The notes: generated by a model from the sequence alone, not told the origin. A stretch of DNA of 64,000 bases from Geothrix sp. (GCA_030681515.1 JAUXSE010000016.1:62001-126000); one strand, 5' to 3'. Counted from the first letter of the stretch, positions 15,489-25,081 are shown. A program made the numbers and translations.

Positions 15489-17022
15489 ATGCCGATACTT
15501 GATTGGTTGGGAAAGGCCGAGGCCCTGAAGGCTGCGCAGAAGGTACCGTTCCGGCTGCTGGAACCGGTGCCTGAGCTAAGTGTTGGAAATGCGGGGGGGG
15601 GGGAATTCCAACCTTCTGATCCAGGGGGACAACCTGGAGGCTCTGAAGGCGCTGCTGCCCTTCTACGCCGGTCAGGTGAAGTGCATCTTCATTGATCCGC
15701 CCTACAACACCGGCAGCGCCTTCGAGCACTACGACGACAACCTGGAGCACAGCACCTGGCTGAACCTCATGTATCCCCGCCTTGAACTGTTGCGGGAGCT
15801 GCTGCATGAGGATGGAAGCATCTGGGTGACCATCGACGACAACGAGGCCCACTACCTCAAGGTGGTGATGGATGAAGTTTTTGGCCGCAACAACTTTGTA
15901 GCAAATGTGTTTTGGCAAAAGACACCAACTAGAGAGAACCGGACAGACGTGTCCACCGTTCACGATCATGTATTGCTCTATGCGCGGAATCGCGAGACCT
16001 GGAAGGAAGTTAGAAATCCTTTACCTGCCTCAGAGAGTCAAATTGAGCGATTTACTAATCCTGATAACGATGAGCGTGGTCCTTGGGCTTCATTGCCAGC
16101 CCATGCAAAGGCCGAGAAGGGCCGCAGAAAGGAACAATTCTTTACGATAAGAACCCCCTCTGGGCGAAATGTCGATCCCCCTGCAGGTCGCTGCTGGCTC
16201 TACACGGAGCCTCGATTCCACGAGATGGTCAGGGATAAAAGAATCTGGTTCGGCGCAGACGGAGGCAACGTGCCGCGCGTGAAAAAATTTCTATCTGAAG
16301 TTCAGGCTGGGTTGGTTCCTTCGACGCTATGGCTTTACCAAGAAGTTGGAACCAATGGACAGGCCAAATTAGAAATCACTCGACTGTTCCCCGGAGAAAC
16401 CCCGTTCTCAACGCCCAAACCAGAAGGCCTCCTGGCGAGAATTCTTCAAATCGCCAGCAACCCCGGCGACCTTGTCCTCGACTCCTTCCTCGGTTCGGGC
16501 ACCACGGCCGCAGTCGCACACAAGATGGGTCGCCGCTACATCGGCATCGAGATGGGGGAGCACGCGGAAACCCATTGCGCGCCCCGCCTGCGAAAGGTGA
16601 TCGAGGGCGAACAAGGCGGCATCTCGGAGGCCGTGGGCTGGAAGGGCGGTGGCGGCTTCCGCTTCCTGCGCCTGGGGGAACCCCTGTTCGATCCCATGGG
16701 CCTCATCAACCCGGCGGTGCGCTTTCCCCAGCTTGCGGCCTTCGTATGGTTCAGTGAAACGCGCACGCCGCTGGAGGCCGCGCCGGGATCGCCTCTGTTG
16801 GGCATCCACGAAGGCGTGGCCACCTACCTGCTCTACAACGGCATCCTGGGGGACCGTCGGCCCGCAGGTGGCAATGTGCTGACCACCAAGGTGCTGGAGG
16901 CACTGCCGCCCTTCGACGGGCCGAAGGTGATCTTCGGCGAGGCCACGCGCCTGGGGCCGGATCGCCTGCGGGCGTTGGGCATCACCTTCAAGCAGACCCC
17001 TTTCGACCTCAAGGCTCGGTGA
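15489..17022 (+). CDS. mod: Type III DNA methyltransferase Mod, out of frame at an 11-G tract (phase-variable)
   Basis: The natural start is ATG 15489 after AAGGTG. It reads MPILDWLGKAEALKAAQKV and reaches the G tract at 15593-15603, where the frame breaks. With one G fewer (10) the same frame continues through NLLIQGDNLEALKALLPFY to a complete Mod of about 510 residues. Beta-class methylase motifs follow: DPPYNTG (motif IV) and DSFLGSGTT (motif I/FxGxG), with the target-recognition region between them. As given, the gene is OFF unless translation restarts at ATG 15589. The recognition region (about 15890-16400) is clearly more AT-rich than the rest. res follows after three bases. Confidence 0.9.
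15593..15603 (+). repeat. Homopolymer tract of eleven G, candidate phase-variation switch
   Basis: Eleven consecutive G lie 35 codons into mod. Ten or thirteen G would restore the full reading frame. Slipped-strand mispairing in such tracts is the known switch mechanism for phase-variable type III mod genes. A homopolymer sequencing error of one base is the main alternative. Confidence 0.85.
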
Positions 17023-17025
17023 CCC

Positions 17026-19647
17026 ATGTTCGAACTGAAGACCTACCAAAGCGATGCCATGGATGCGCTGGAGCGTTTTCTCAAGGAGGCCCGGGCGGAC
17101 AGTTGCGCTCCAGCCTTTGAAGCCGCACTGGACCGCCAGGGGCGCATGCGGGAGAGTTACGACACCCATGGCCTGGGCGAGATTCCTTATGTCTGCCTGC
17201 GCCTGCCCACCGGGGGCGGCAAGACGCTGCTGGCCTCTCACTCGGTGAAGCGCATCGCCCAGCACTACCTCTCGGAGGACGCGCCGGTCGTGCTGTGGCT
17301 GGTGCCCAGCAATGCCATCCGGAACCAGACGCTGGAAGCCCTGCGAAATCCGGCCCATCCCTACCGAGAGGTATTGGATCAGCACTTCCGGGGGCGGGTG
17401 GCCGTCTACGATATCGGTGAAGTGGCGCAAATCCGGCCCCACGACCTGGCGACGAAGGCTTGCATCGTGGTGGGCACACTGGCGACTCTGCGGGTTGAAG
17501 ACACGGATGGTCGCCGCATCTACGCCCACAACGAGGCCTTCGAGGCACATCTGAAGCAGGTGCCCGTCAAGGACGGGTTCGAGCGGGATGAGAAGGGGCA
17601 GGTGAAGTATTCCTTCGCCAATGTGCTGAACCACCACCGCCCCATCGTTATCCTCGACGAGGCGCACAAGGCGCGGACCAAGCTGAGCTTCGAGACGCTG
17701 AAACGCGTTCATCCAGCCTGCGTCCTGGAGTTCACGGCGACACCCAAAGCCGAACAAGGCAGCAATGTTTTGTACCATGTATCCGCCTCTGTCTTGAAGG
17801 CAGAGGACATGATCAAGCTGCCCCTGATGCTCACTGCCCATCAGGACTGGCGCGATGCCGTTCGGGATGCGCTGCTGACCCGCAAGCAGCTCGAAGATGA
17901 CGCCAAAGGCGAGTCGGATTACATCCGGCCCATCGTGTTGTTCCAGGCTCAGGACAAGGATCAGGCGGTGACGGTGGAGGTGCTCAAGCAGCACCTCGTC
18001 GATTTCGAGAAGGTGCCGGAAGCATCCATCGCCATCGTCACGGGCGGTCAGCGAGAGCTGGATGGTGTGGATCTGTTCAAGCGGGGCTGTCCCATCACCT
18101 GCGTCATTACCATTGAGGCCCTGAAGGAAGGCTGGGATTGCAGCTTCGCCTATGTCTTCTGCTCCGTGGCGAAGGTCCGCTCCAGCACCGATGTGGAGCA
18201 GTTGCTGGGCCGGGTGCTGCGGATGCCCTATGCCAAGCGGCGCAAGCACGAATCCCTGAATCGCGCCTATGCCCATGTCTCCTCGGACGAGTTCTACCAG
18301 GCGGCCACCAGCTTGCGCGATTGCCTGATCGACATGGGATTCGAGGAAATGGAAGCAGATGCTTTCCTCCAGCAGGGGCAGCCACTCTTTGACCCAGATG
18401 CGTTCTCCGGAGAGAAGGCACCACGTCCGATCTCTCTTCCCTTGGATCTGGTGCTGCAACACATGCCCGATCTCAGTGCCTTGAGCCCCGATGAGCAGGG
18501 GCGGATCAAGGTGACGCCCACAGAATCGGGCGTGGCCATTCGCGTGGAAGGAACCACCACGGAAGCCATGGAAACGGCCCTTCTTACTGGCGCGGACAGC
18601 AAATCCAAGGCAGATGTGAAGCACCGCATTCAAGGCCACCGGGCCAGGCAGAGCGCCATGGAATCGCCTGCGATGAAGGGCGTTTCCTTTGCGCCACTGC
18701 CGCGGTTGGCGTCCTGGGTCCAAGGCGAACTCGTGCTCGCCGAGCGGGAGGCATTCCTTTCGGCCGGCGCCCAGGATCTTCTAGACCAACCCTACGACCT
18801 TACGGCCGGGAATCTGAAACCCTTGGAAACCACTGAGCAATACCTGGTGGACATGGACGAGCAGAAGGTGCGCATCACCTTCGCTGATGAGTCCCAAGCG
18901 CTCGACCTCGATCATGTAGACCTGGGTTGGTCCGAAAATGATCTGATCTTCTGGCTGCTCCACCACACGCGCAGTGAGCAGATCACGGCCGCTAAGCAAC
19001 TGGAGTGCATCCGGCGCCATATCGCGCATTTGCTCGAAGAGAAGGACGCCAGCATCCCTGTGCTGGTCCGCCGCCGCCACCGACTAAGCCGCCTTCTTGC
19101 GGAGCGCATCCAGGCCTTCAACAAGGATGTCCTCGCCCGTGGTTTTGAGACCCTTCTATTCGCGGATGGGGCCGAGCCCAGGGTCGATTTCGATCGTGCC
19201 TTCACCTTCCAGCCTGGGATCTATCCGACCTCCAATCCCTACAAGGGATCCCACCGGTTCAAGAAGCATTACTTTCCAATCATCGGGGACATGAAGGCCG
19301 ATGGAGAGGAGTTCCGGTGTGCGCTCGAACTGGAGCGACTTGCAGATGTGAAGCACTGGGTTCGCAACTTGTCGAACCAGCCGCAGCACTCCTTCTGGCT
19401 TCCCACCAGCAGCGACCGGTTCTACCCAGATTTCGTCGCTGAACTTACGGACGGACGCACGCTGGTGGTCGAGTACAAGGGGGAACCCTACAAGACCAAC
19501 GATGACTCCAAGGAGAAGCGGCTCGTGGGTGCCTTGTGGGAAAGCCTCACCGAAGGGAATGGCCTGTTTCTCATGGCGGTCGAAAAGGATGAGCAGGGGC
19601 GGGGGGTTGCCGAGCAGCTGCGCGCGAAGGTCATTGCAGCGCCGTGA
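17026..19647 (+). CDS. res: Type III restriction enzyme Res subunit (helicase-nuclease)
   Basis: The 873-residue product has the superfamily-2 helicase motifs: Walker A PTGGGKT near residue 64, the DEAH-type box ILDEAHKA near residue 210, a TATP motif shortly after, and a later LLGRVLRMP (motif VI) near residue 395. The C-terminus carries a PD-(D/E)xK nuclease: FYPDFVAEL then LVVEYKGE near residues 800-820. Res needs Mod for target recognition and cuts after ATP-driven contact of two sites. It is in frame and appears intact, starting three bases after mod, so restriction would be gated by the mod switch. Confidence 0.93.
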   Translation: MFELKTYQSDAMDALERFLKEARADSCAPAFEAALDRQGRMRESYDTHGLGEIPYVCLRLPTGGGKTLLASHSVKRIAQHYLSEDAPVVLWLVPSNAIRNQTLEALRNPAHPYREVLDQHFRGRVAVYDIGEVAQIRPHDLATKACIVVGTLATLRVEDTDGRRIYAHNEAFEAHLKQVPVKDGFERDEKGQVKYSFANVLNHHRPIVILDEAHKARTKLSFETLKRVHPACVLEFTATPKAEQGSNVLYHVSASVLKAEDMIKLPLMLTAHQDWRDAVRDALLTRKQLEDDAKGESDYIRPIVLFQAQDKDQAVTVEVLKQHLVDFEKVPEASIAIVTGGQRELDGVDLFKRGCPITCVITIEALKEGWDCSFAYVFCSVAKVRSSTDVEQLLGRVLRMPYAKRRKHESLNRAYAHVSSDEFYQAATSLRDCLIDMGFEEMEADAFLQQGQPLFDPDAFSGEKAPRPISLPLDLVLQHMPDLSALSPDEQGRIKVTPTESGVAIRVEGTTTEAMETALLTGADSKSKADVKHRIQGHRARQSAMESPAMKGVSFAPLPRLASWVQGELVLAEREAFLSAGAQDLLDQPYDLTAGNLKPLETTEQYLVDMDEQKVRITFADESQALDLDHVDLGWSENDLIFWLLHHTRSEQITAAKQLECIRRHIAHLLEEKDASIPVLVRRRHRLSRLLAERIQAFNKDVLARGFETLLFADGAEPRVDFDRAFTFQPGIYPTSNPYKGSHRFKKHYFPIIGDMKADGEEFRCALELERLADVKHWVRNLSNQPQHSFWLPTSSDRFYPDFVAELTDGRTLVVEYKGEPYKTNDDSKEKRLVGALWESLTEGNGLFLMAVEKDEQGRGVAEQLRAKVIAAP

Positions 19648-19668
19648 CCGGCCCCTGACTACGGTGAT

Positions 19669-19917
19669 TTACGGCGCGTAATCCACGGATCGCATTTCCG
19701 CCACCAGGGTTTCGGGGGCGATGTCCTGTTCGTGGGGCCAGGTCACGGCGCCTAGCAGGGTGCCGACCTGATTGAAGTAGGACACCTCGCGTAGCTCCCG
19801 GAAGACGCCGAAATCCAGGTAGGGCTTCAGGTCGAAGATCCCCTTCCGTCCGTCCTCGATCTCCACGTAGATCTGATAGTCGGGGAGCGGCTTGACCTTC
19901 TTTACATCCGAATTCAT
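19669..19917 (-). CDS. DUF2442 domain protein
   Basis: An 82-residue protein with a strong GGAGGG ribosome site, reading VKKVKPLPDYQIYVEIEDGRK then GIFDLKPYL, the DUF2442 pattern. Such proteins often act as the antitoxin-like partner of a DUF4160 protein, but no DUF4160 gene is adjacent here. It converges on res with a 21-bp gap and may belong to the defence region or be a leftover of it. Confidence 0.85.
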   Translation of the reverse strand: MNSDVKKVKPLPDYQIYVEIEDGRKGIFDLKPYLDFGVFRELREVSYFNQVGTLLGAVTWPHEQDIAPETLVAEMRSVDYAP

Positions 19918-19955
19918 GCCGCCCTCCTTTCCCTAGATGCGTTCGCCAGAACGCC

Positions 19956-22496
19956 TCAGCCCATTGGCTCTTCATGTTTGCAGTTGGGGCAGACGAGGAC
20001 CTGGATGGGATCCTTGCCGCGGGGCTTCTTGGTCTTTTCGCCCATGGTGGGGTTCTTGCAGGCGGGGCAGGTGACGGGGACGGGTTTGTCCCAGGCGGTG
20101 TAGTCGCACTTGGGGTAGTTGGTGCAGCCGTAGAAGACCTTGCCGAAGCGGCTCTTGCGGGGGCTGAGGCCGCCGCCGCACTTGGGGCAGGGGACCGGCA
20201 GGATCTCTTTCTTCACGGTCTTGCAGGCGGGGTAGTCCACGCAGCAAACGAACTCGCCGTAGCGGCCGTGCCGCTTCACGAAGCCCTTGCCGCAGTTGGG
20301 GCACTTCTCCCCGGTGGGTTCGTCGGGCGGCACGGGGATGCCCTTGGGATCGGCCTTCACGATGCCCTTGCAGGCGGGGTAGTTGGGGCAGGCCCAGAAG
20401 GGGCCCCACTGGCCCTTGCGCAGGTTCATGGGCGTGGTGCCGCAGAGCGGGCATTCCGGCGCATCCCCGGGCTCCTCCATCTTTTCCAGGTCCGCCGTGT
20501 AGTCGCACTTGTCCTTTTCGGCTTCGGCGCTGTAGTTGGTGCAGCCCACGAAGAGGCCGTTGCGGCCGATGCGCTTGAGCAGGGTGCCCGGGTGCTTCTT
20601 CCGGTCGCCGCACTTGGGGCACTTCTCCCCCGTGGGCACGCCGGCCTTGAGGTTCTGCATGTCCTGCCCGGCGGCGGCCAGGGCCTGCTCGAAGGGGCCG
20701 TAGAAGTCGGTCATGGCCTTCTTGAAGGTGAGCTTGCCCTCTTCGATGCGGTCGAGGTTGGCCTCCATGCCCGAGGTGTACTTGGGATCCATCAGATCCT
20801 GGAAGCCCTGCAGCAGCAGCTCGGTGACCGTCATGCCCAGGTCCGTGGGCTTGAAGCGGCCCTCGTGCTTCTTCACGTAGTCGCGGTCCTGGATGGTGCT
20901 GATGATGCTGGCGTAGGTGGACGGCCGGCCGATGCCATCCTCCTCCAGCTCCTTCACCAGCGTGGCTTCGTTGAAGCGGGCGGGGGGCTTGGTGTGCTGC
21001 TGGTCGGCGTCGAGCTGGTCCAGCTTCAGGGCCTCGCCCAGCTTCAGGGCGGGGAGCTGGGTGTCGTCCTCGTCCTCGTCGTCGTCGGGCCCCTTGGTGG
21101 CGTCGGCGATGGCTTCCGCCGCCACTTCCGTCTTGTCGGTGCGGTAGACCGCCAGCCAGCCGGCGAAGCGCTCGATCTCGCCCTTGGCCTCGAAGATGGC
21201 CGTATCCTTGCCCGCTTCCGCTTCGGTCTGGACCACCGTCTCGTCGAAGCGGGCGGCCTCCATCTGACTGGCCATGGTCCGCCGCCAGATCAGCGCGTAG
21301 AGCCGGAACTGATCGGGCTCCAGGTGGCCGCGCAGGCTTTCGGGCGTGCGGGTGATATCTGTGGGACGGATGGCTTCGTGCGCATCCTGGGCCCCGGCCT
21401 TGCCCGTGTAGACGCGGGCCTTGGCGGGCAGGAACTCCTGGCCGTACTTGGCCGCGATGAACTCGCGGGTGGCCTCCACGGCCTCGGGGGCCATGCGGGG
21501 CGAATCCGTGCGCATGTAGGTGATGAGGCCCACGGGGCCTTCGCCGAAATCGGCGCCCTCGTAGAGCCGCTGGGCGTTCTGCATGGTGCGGCTGACGCTC
21601 ATCTTGAGCTTCTGGGCCGATTCCTGCTGCAGCTTGGCGGTGGTGAAGGGCGCGGCGGGGTTGCGCTTCTTTTCCTTGGTTTCCAGGCCGGTCACCTTGT
21701 AGTCGGCCTTCTCCAGCTTGGCCTTCAGGTCGGCCGCCTGCTTGGCGTCGGAGACGCGGCGCTTGGTTTCCTTGTTGCCCAGCTGCAGGGGCTGGCCCCC
21801 CAGCTTGACGAGCTTCATCCAGAAAGAGGGGGGCAGCTTGGCGGCGAACCTGCCCTTCAGCACCCAGTATTCGACGGGATTGAAAGCCTGGATCTCCAGT
21901 TCGCGGTCCACGATGATGCGCACGGCCACGCTCTGCACCCGGCCCGCGCTGAGGCCGCGCCGCACCTTGTCCCAGAGCACCTGGCTGACCTTGTAGCCCA
22001 CCAGCCGGTCCAGCACGCGGCGGGCCCGCTGGGCATCCACCAGCTTCTTGTTGATGACCGTGGGCGCGGCCATGGCCTTGGCGATGCCCGCCGGGGTGAT
22101 CTCGTTGAACAGCACCCGGCTCACGGGCAGGCCCTTGGGGGGCTTGATGGCCTCCAGCAGGTGCCAGCTGATGGCCTCCCCCTCGCGGTCAGGGTCCGTG
22201 GCCAGCACAAGCTCGGTGGCGGTCTTGGCGGCGGCGCGCAGTTCCCGCACCACCTTCTCCTTGGCCGGGCTGATTTCGTATTCCTCCTGGAACCCGTTCT
22301 CGATATCCACGCCCAGCTTCTTGGGCAGATCCCGGATGTGGCCCACGGAGGCCATGACCTTGTACCCCTTGCCGAGGTACTTGGTGATGGTCTTCGCCTT
22401 GGAGGGACTTTCGACGATCACGAGCTTCTGACCCTGCTTCGCAGGCTCAGAACGTTCCGCCACGCTCGAATCGCTTTCGTTTGGCTTCCTGGTCAC
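19956..22496 (-). CDS. topA: DNA topoisomerase I with five C-terminal zinc ribbons
   Basis: GTG 22496, preceded by GGGAG, gives 846 residues. The Toprim domain opens with KLVIVESPSKAKTITKYLG, and the active-site tyrosine lies in LITYMRTDSPR. The C-terminal third has five Cys4-type ribbons (CPKCG, CPLCG, CPNCG, CPKCG, CPACK starts), more than the three usual in Escherichia coli TopA. The enzyme relaxes negative supercoils through a 5'-phosphotyrosine link. A stretch of acidic residues (GPDDDEDEDD) lies mid-protein. The ATG-less longer frame upstream is rejected because it crosses a hairpin. Confidence 0.96.
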   Translation of the reverse strand: MTRKPNESDSSVAERSEPAKQGQKLVIVESPSKAKTITKYLGKGYKVMASVGHIRDLPKKLGVDIENGFQEEYEISPAKEKVVRELRAAAKTATELVLATDPDREGEAISWHLLEAIKPPKGLPVSRVLFNEITPAGIAKAMAAPTVINKKLVDAQRARRVLDRLVGYKVSQVLWDKVRRGLSAGRVQSVAVRIIVDRELEIQAFNPVEYWVLKGRFAAKLPPSFWMKLVKLGGQPLQLGNKETKRRVSDAKQAADLKAKLEKADYKVTGLETKEKKRNPAAPFTTAKLQQESAQKLKMSVSRTMQNAQRLYEGADFGEGPVGLITYMRTDSPRMAPEAVEATREFIAAKYGQEFLPAKARVYTGKAGAQDAHEAIRPTDITRTPESLRGHLEPDQFRLYALIWRRTMASQMEAARFDETVVQTEAEAGKDTAIFEAKGEIERFAGWLAVYRTDKTEVAAEAIADATKGPDDDEDEDDTQLPALKLGEALKLDQLDADQQHTKPPARFNEATLVKELEEDGIGRPSTYASIISTIQDRDYVKKHEGRFKPTDLGMTVTELLLQGFQDLMDPKYTSGMEANLDRIEEGKLTFKKAMTDFYGPFEQALAAAGQDMQNLKAGVPTGEKCPKCGDRKKHPGTLLKRIGRNGLFVGCTNYSAEAEKDKCDYTADLEKMEEPGDAPECPLCGTTPMNLRKGQWGPFWACPNYPACKGIVKADPKGIPVPPDEPTGEKCPNCGKGFVKRHGRYGEFVCCVDYPACKTVKKEILPVPCPKCGGGLSPRKSRFGKVFYGCTNYPKCDYTAWDKPVPVTCPACKNPTMGEKTKKPRGKDPIQVLVCPNCKHEEPMG

Positions 22497-22567
22497 CAGA
22501 TCATCTCCCTTGGGCCTAAGCCGCCATTGCAAAACAACTATTTCGTCTCGAGGGTAAGAGCGGCATA

Positions 22568-22619
22568 AGGGGCCGTAACAGGGCCGCCAGAAAAGTGCTG
22601 TCTGCCCTGAACGGCCCCT
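22568..22619 (-). terminator. Hairpin between dprA and topA
   Basis: AGGGGCCGT (22568-22576) pairs with ACGGCCCCT (22611-22619), and inner CAGGGC/GCCCTG segments extend the pairing. It stands 29 bp after the dprA stop on the same strand and ahead of topA, so it could end dprA transcripts or shape the topA leader. There is no T-run. Confidence 0.4.
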
Positions 22620-22647
22620 AAGGATGGAACCTGGACCGGTCGGGTTG

Positions 22648-23502
22648 TCAAGTCCCCGGGTTCGACCCAAGGTCCTCTAAAAGGTCGGCCGGGGATAGAC
22701 AAATCCGTGCCGCGCCCTCTCTTAGCAAGGAATTGGGGCCCTCAGCGGAAGGATCTTCGGGGGATCCGGGGCAGACCCACAGCTCCTTGCCCAGGTCCAG
22801 GGCGAGGCGGGCGGTGACCAGGGAGCCGGACTTCAGCCGGGCCTCGGTGACGAGCACGCCGTCGGTCCAGGCCGCCAGCAGCCAGTTGCGCCGGGGGAAG
22901 TGCCATTTCAGGGGCGGGGCCTCGGGCGGAAAGGGGGTGATGACGCCGCCCCCGGCGGCGACGATGCGGTCCATGAGGGGCCGGTGTTCGGGCGGGTAGG
23001 GATGATCCAGCCCCGAGCCCAGGATGCCCCAGGTGGCGGCCACGCCAGAGGCACCCGGATCAGCGTCCAGGGCCCCCAGGTGGGCGGCGCCATCAATGCC
23101 GCGGGCCAGGCCGGAAAGGACCGCCACGCCCGCTTCCGTGAACGCCTTCGCCCAGGCCCGGGTGCGGGCCTTCCCCCGGGAGCTGGCCTGGCGGCTGCCC
23201 ACGATGGCGATGCGACGGCCCTCGGGCGGCAGCGTCCCCCGCACCCACAGGGCCACGGGGTAGGGCAGGGGCGCCAGCAGGGCATCCACCCCGGGATCAC
23301 CCGGCAGCAGCAGGCGGGCGCCGCGGTCCTGGGCCTCCCGGTGGCGGCGGGGCAGATCGGCTTCGAGCCGGGCCAGGGCCTGGGACTGTCCGGGTGAAAG
23401 GGCCGGCCGCGCCCCCGCCTGGAGGGCGGCCCAGGCTTCGGCCTTCTGGCGCTCGGGCCAGTCCAGTACGGTGAAGGCGAGGGCCCAGAGGCGAAGGTCC
23501 AT
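22648..23502 (-). CDS. dprA: DNA-processing protein DprA
   Basis: From ATG 23502 the product is 284 residues with the DprA/Smf Rossmann-like core: IAIVGSRQAS, LSGLARGIDGAAH, GSGLDHPYPPEH, FPRRNWLLAAW and VTEARLKSGSLVTA. DprA loads RecA onto incoming single-stranded DNA in natural transformation. The usual C-terminal winged-helix domain seems to be missing, as the protein ends shortly after the core. The longer upstream start would overlap the rpmB promoter region. Confidence 0.92.
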   Translation of the reverse strand: MDLRLWALAFTVLDWPERQKAEAWAALQAGARPALSPGQSQALARLEADLPRRHREAQDRGARLLLPGDPGVDALLAPLPYPVALWVRGTLPPEGRRIAIVGSRQASSRGKARTRAWAKAFTEAGVAVLSGLARGIDGAAHLGALDADPGASGVAATWGILGSGLDHPYPPEHRPLMDRIVAAGGGVITPFPPEAPPLKWHFPRRNWLLAAWTDGVLVTEARLKSGSLVTARLALDLGKELWVCPGSPEDPSAEGPNSLLREGAARICLSPADLLEDLGSNPGT

Positions 23503-23567
23503 GGGGGTTCCCGGGGGAGTGAGGCTATCCTGGGCAAGTCGCCTGGCGCTGTGCAAGGGCTTTCCCC

Positions 23568-23595
23568 TTGCGTTATGCATACGCCTAGCTACACT
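23568..23595 (+). promoter_or_regulatory. Candidate sigma-70-type promoter for rpmB
   Basis: TTGCGT (23568-23573) and TACACT (23590-23595) are separated by 16 bp and lie about 40 bp before the rpmB start. The match to consensus is fair only; no experimental support is visible. Confidence 0.45.
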
Positions 23596-23636
23596 GGTTC
23601 TCTTGGCTGTTTTCATCTTTGGTTCGTGAGGTTCCC

Positions 23637-23828
23637 ATGTCCCGTCAGTGCGAAATTTGCGGCAAGAAGCCTCAGTTCGGGAACAACGTCTCCCACTCCA
23701 ACAACATCACCAAGCGCCGGTGGAATCCCAATATCCAGCGCGTCCGCGCCCTGGTGAACGGCGCCGCGAAGCGCATGCGCGTCTGCACCTCCTGCATCCA
23801 GGCCGGCAAGGTCCTCAAGGCCTGCTAG
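23637..23828 (+). CDS. rpmB: 50S ribosomal protein L28, zinc-binding form
   Basis: The 63-residue protein begins [20 protein letters not shown], the L28 signature. Two CxxC pairs (Cys5/Cys8 and Cys50/Cys53) mark the C+ form that binds zinc. GTGAGG lies five bases before the ATG. It is a single-gene unit ending at a strong hairpin. Confidence 0.97.
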   Translation: MSRQCEICGKKPQFGNNVSHSNNITKRRWNPNIQRVRALVNGAAKRMRVCTSCIQAGKVLKAC

Positions 23829-23843
23829 GCAGCAGTTCCCTGC

Positions 23844-23877
23844 GCAGAACGGCGGCCCGGTGGGGCCGCCGTTCTGC
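23844..23877 (+). terminator. Terminator hairpin after rpmB
   Basis: A perfect 15-bp stem (23844-23858 with 23863-23877) with a GGTG loop begins 15 bp after the rpmB stop. The T-run is poor (GTT), which is common in GC-rich genomes. Confidence 0.7.
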
Positions 23878-23918
23878 GTTAGCAAGGGGACCAGGCTTAG
23901 CCCCGCTAGACTGCTTGA

Positions 23919-24614
23919 ATGCTGCTCGCCCTCGACACCACCACGGAAATCCTGCATCTGGCGCTGCTCCAGGGCGACCGCGTGTGGGCGCGGCGGGTGC
24001 TGTCGGGCGTGGGGCGGGGGCACAGCGAGCGGCTGATCCCCACGCTGGACGCCTTGATGACGGAGGCCGGGGCCGTGCCGATGGACCTGTCCGGGGTGGC
24101 GGCCTGCCTGGGGCCCGGCGGCTTCACCAGCCTGCGCATCGGCGTGGCCACGGCGGAGGGTCTGGGTCTCACGGGCCTGCCCACCTGGGGCTTCTCCGCC
24201 TTCGAGTTGCGGGCCGAGGCCCTGCGCCAGGCGGGCGTGACCGGGCCGTTCTGGATCCTGCTGGATGGCCAGCGCAGCGAAGCCTTCCATCAGCGCTGGG
24301 ATGTTGGCCCCAGTTCGGCCGCCGCCAAGCAGCCCCTGGCTACCCTGCCGGAGCGGGTGGGCGGCGAGGCCTGGTGGGCACCGGAGGCCTTCGTGCCCAG
24401 GGTGGAGACCGTCCTGCCCGCGCACCGGATCCCCCTGGCGGACGAGGGCGAGGCCACCCTGGCGGGCCTGGTGGCCCTGGCGCGGCGCGTGTCCCAGGGG
24501 CCGCCGGAAGCCCCCCTGGTGCCCTTCTACCTGCGGGAGACGGACGCCGAAGTGAACTTCCCCCTCGCCGCCGCCCACCTGTCCGAGGCCCTGCGGAAGG
24601 GCGTGGCAAGGTGA
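23919..24614 (+). CDS. tsaB: tRNA threonylcarbamoyladenosine modification protein TsaB
   Basis: The 231-residue product has the ASKHA-fold start MLLALDTTTEILHLALLQ and the GRGHSERLIPTLDALM and CLGPGGFTSLRIGVATAEGL stretches typical of TsaB (YeaZ). TsaB supports TsaD in making t6A37 on tRNAs that read ANN codons. It overlaps the acetyltransferase gene by one base (TGATG), the common tsaB-rimI pairing. Confidence 0.95.
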   Translation: MLLALDTTTEILHLALLQGDRVWARRVLSGVGRGHSERLIPTLDALMTEAGAVPMDLSGVAACLGPGGFTSLRIGVATAEGLGLTGLPTWGFSAFELRAEALRQAGVTGPFWILLDGQRSEAFHQRWDVGPSSAAAKQPLATLPERVGGEAWWAPEAFVPRVETVLPAHRIPLADEGEATLAGLVALARRVSQGPPEAPLVPFYLRETDAEVNFPLAAAHLSEALRKGVAR

Positions 24615-25081
24615 TGGAGACTCCCGACTCCAACCCCAGTCCCGGGGCTCGGGAAACGCAGGCGTTTCCCGAGGGAGTGAAAAGACTGGAGGCGGGGGCG
24701 TTGGTTCCGGACTGGGTGACACGGCTGGATCGCACGGCCTTCGGCGCAGCGTGGAAACATCCGGCGGAACACGAGGCGCTGTGGCTCCTTCCCGAGGTGG
24801 CCTTCGCCCGCTGGGCCTGCATTCCCGCCGCGGGCGAGGCGGAGCTGCTGCGCATCGCGGTGGATCCGGCCCACCGGGGCGGGGGCCTGGGACGGATCCT
24901 GCTGGAGGCCTGCCAGCGGGAGCTGGCGGAGGAGGGAATGCTCCGTCTCTACCTGGAGGTCCGTGCCTCCAACGCCGCGGCCATCCGCCTCTATGGCGCC
25001 TGCGGGTGGGAACGCTGCGGCCTGCGGCCCGGCTACTACCCCGATGGCGAGGACGCGGCGCTGTACCAGCGGATGAGCTAG
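24614..25081 (+). CDS. rimI: GNAT-family N-acetyltransferase, RimI-like
   Basis: The start overlaps the tsaB stop and gives 155 residues. The acetyl-CoA site reads LLRIAVDPAHRGGGLGRILLEA (motif A, Q/RxxGxG/A), followed by LYLEVRASNAAAIRLYGACGW (motif B), as in RimI, which acetylates the N-terminus of ribosomal protein S18. About 30 residues at the N-terminus before the domain are unusual. The pairing with tsaB supports the RimI call. It ends convergently on a DNA methyltransferase gene. Confidence 0.88.
   Translation: METPDSNPSPGARETQAFPEGVKRLEAGALVPDWVTRLDRTAFGAAWKHPAEHEALWLLPEVAFARWACIPAAGEAELLRIAVDPAHRGGGLGRILLEACQRELAEEGMLRLYLEVRASNAAAIRLYGACGWERCGLRPGYYPDGEDAALYQRMS

Noticed and set aside
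15489-15695. Programmed ribosomal frameshift in mod
   Set aside because: A G11 run is not a classic slippery site with a downstream signal, and tract-length change is the known mechanism for mod genes. It cannot be fully excluded.
16408-18723. Long minus-strand frame across mod and res
   Set aside because: It is an antisense shadow of GC-rich coding sequence. The same applies to long opposite-strand frames at 3145-4887, 7133-8968 and 19974-22568. None shows a domain or sensible start.
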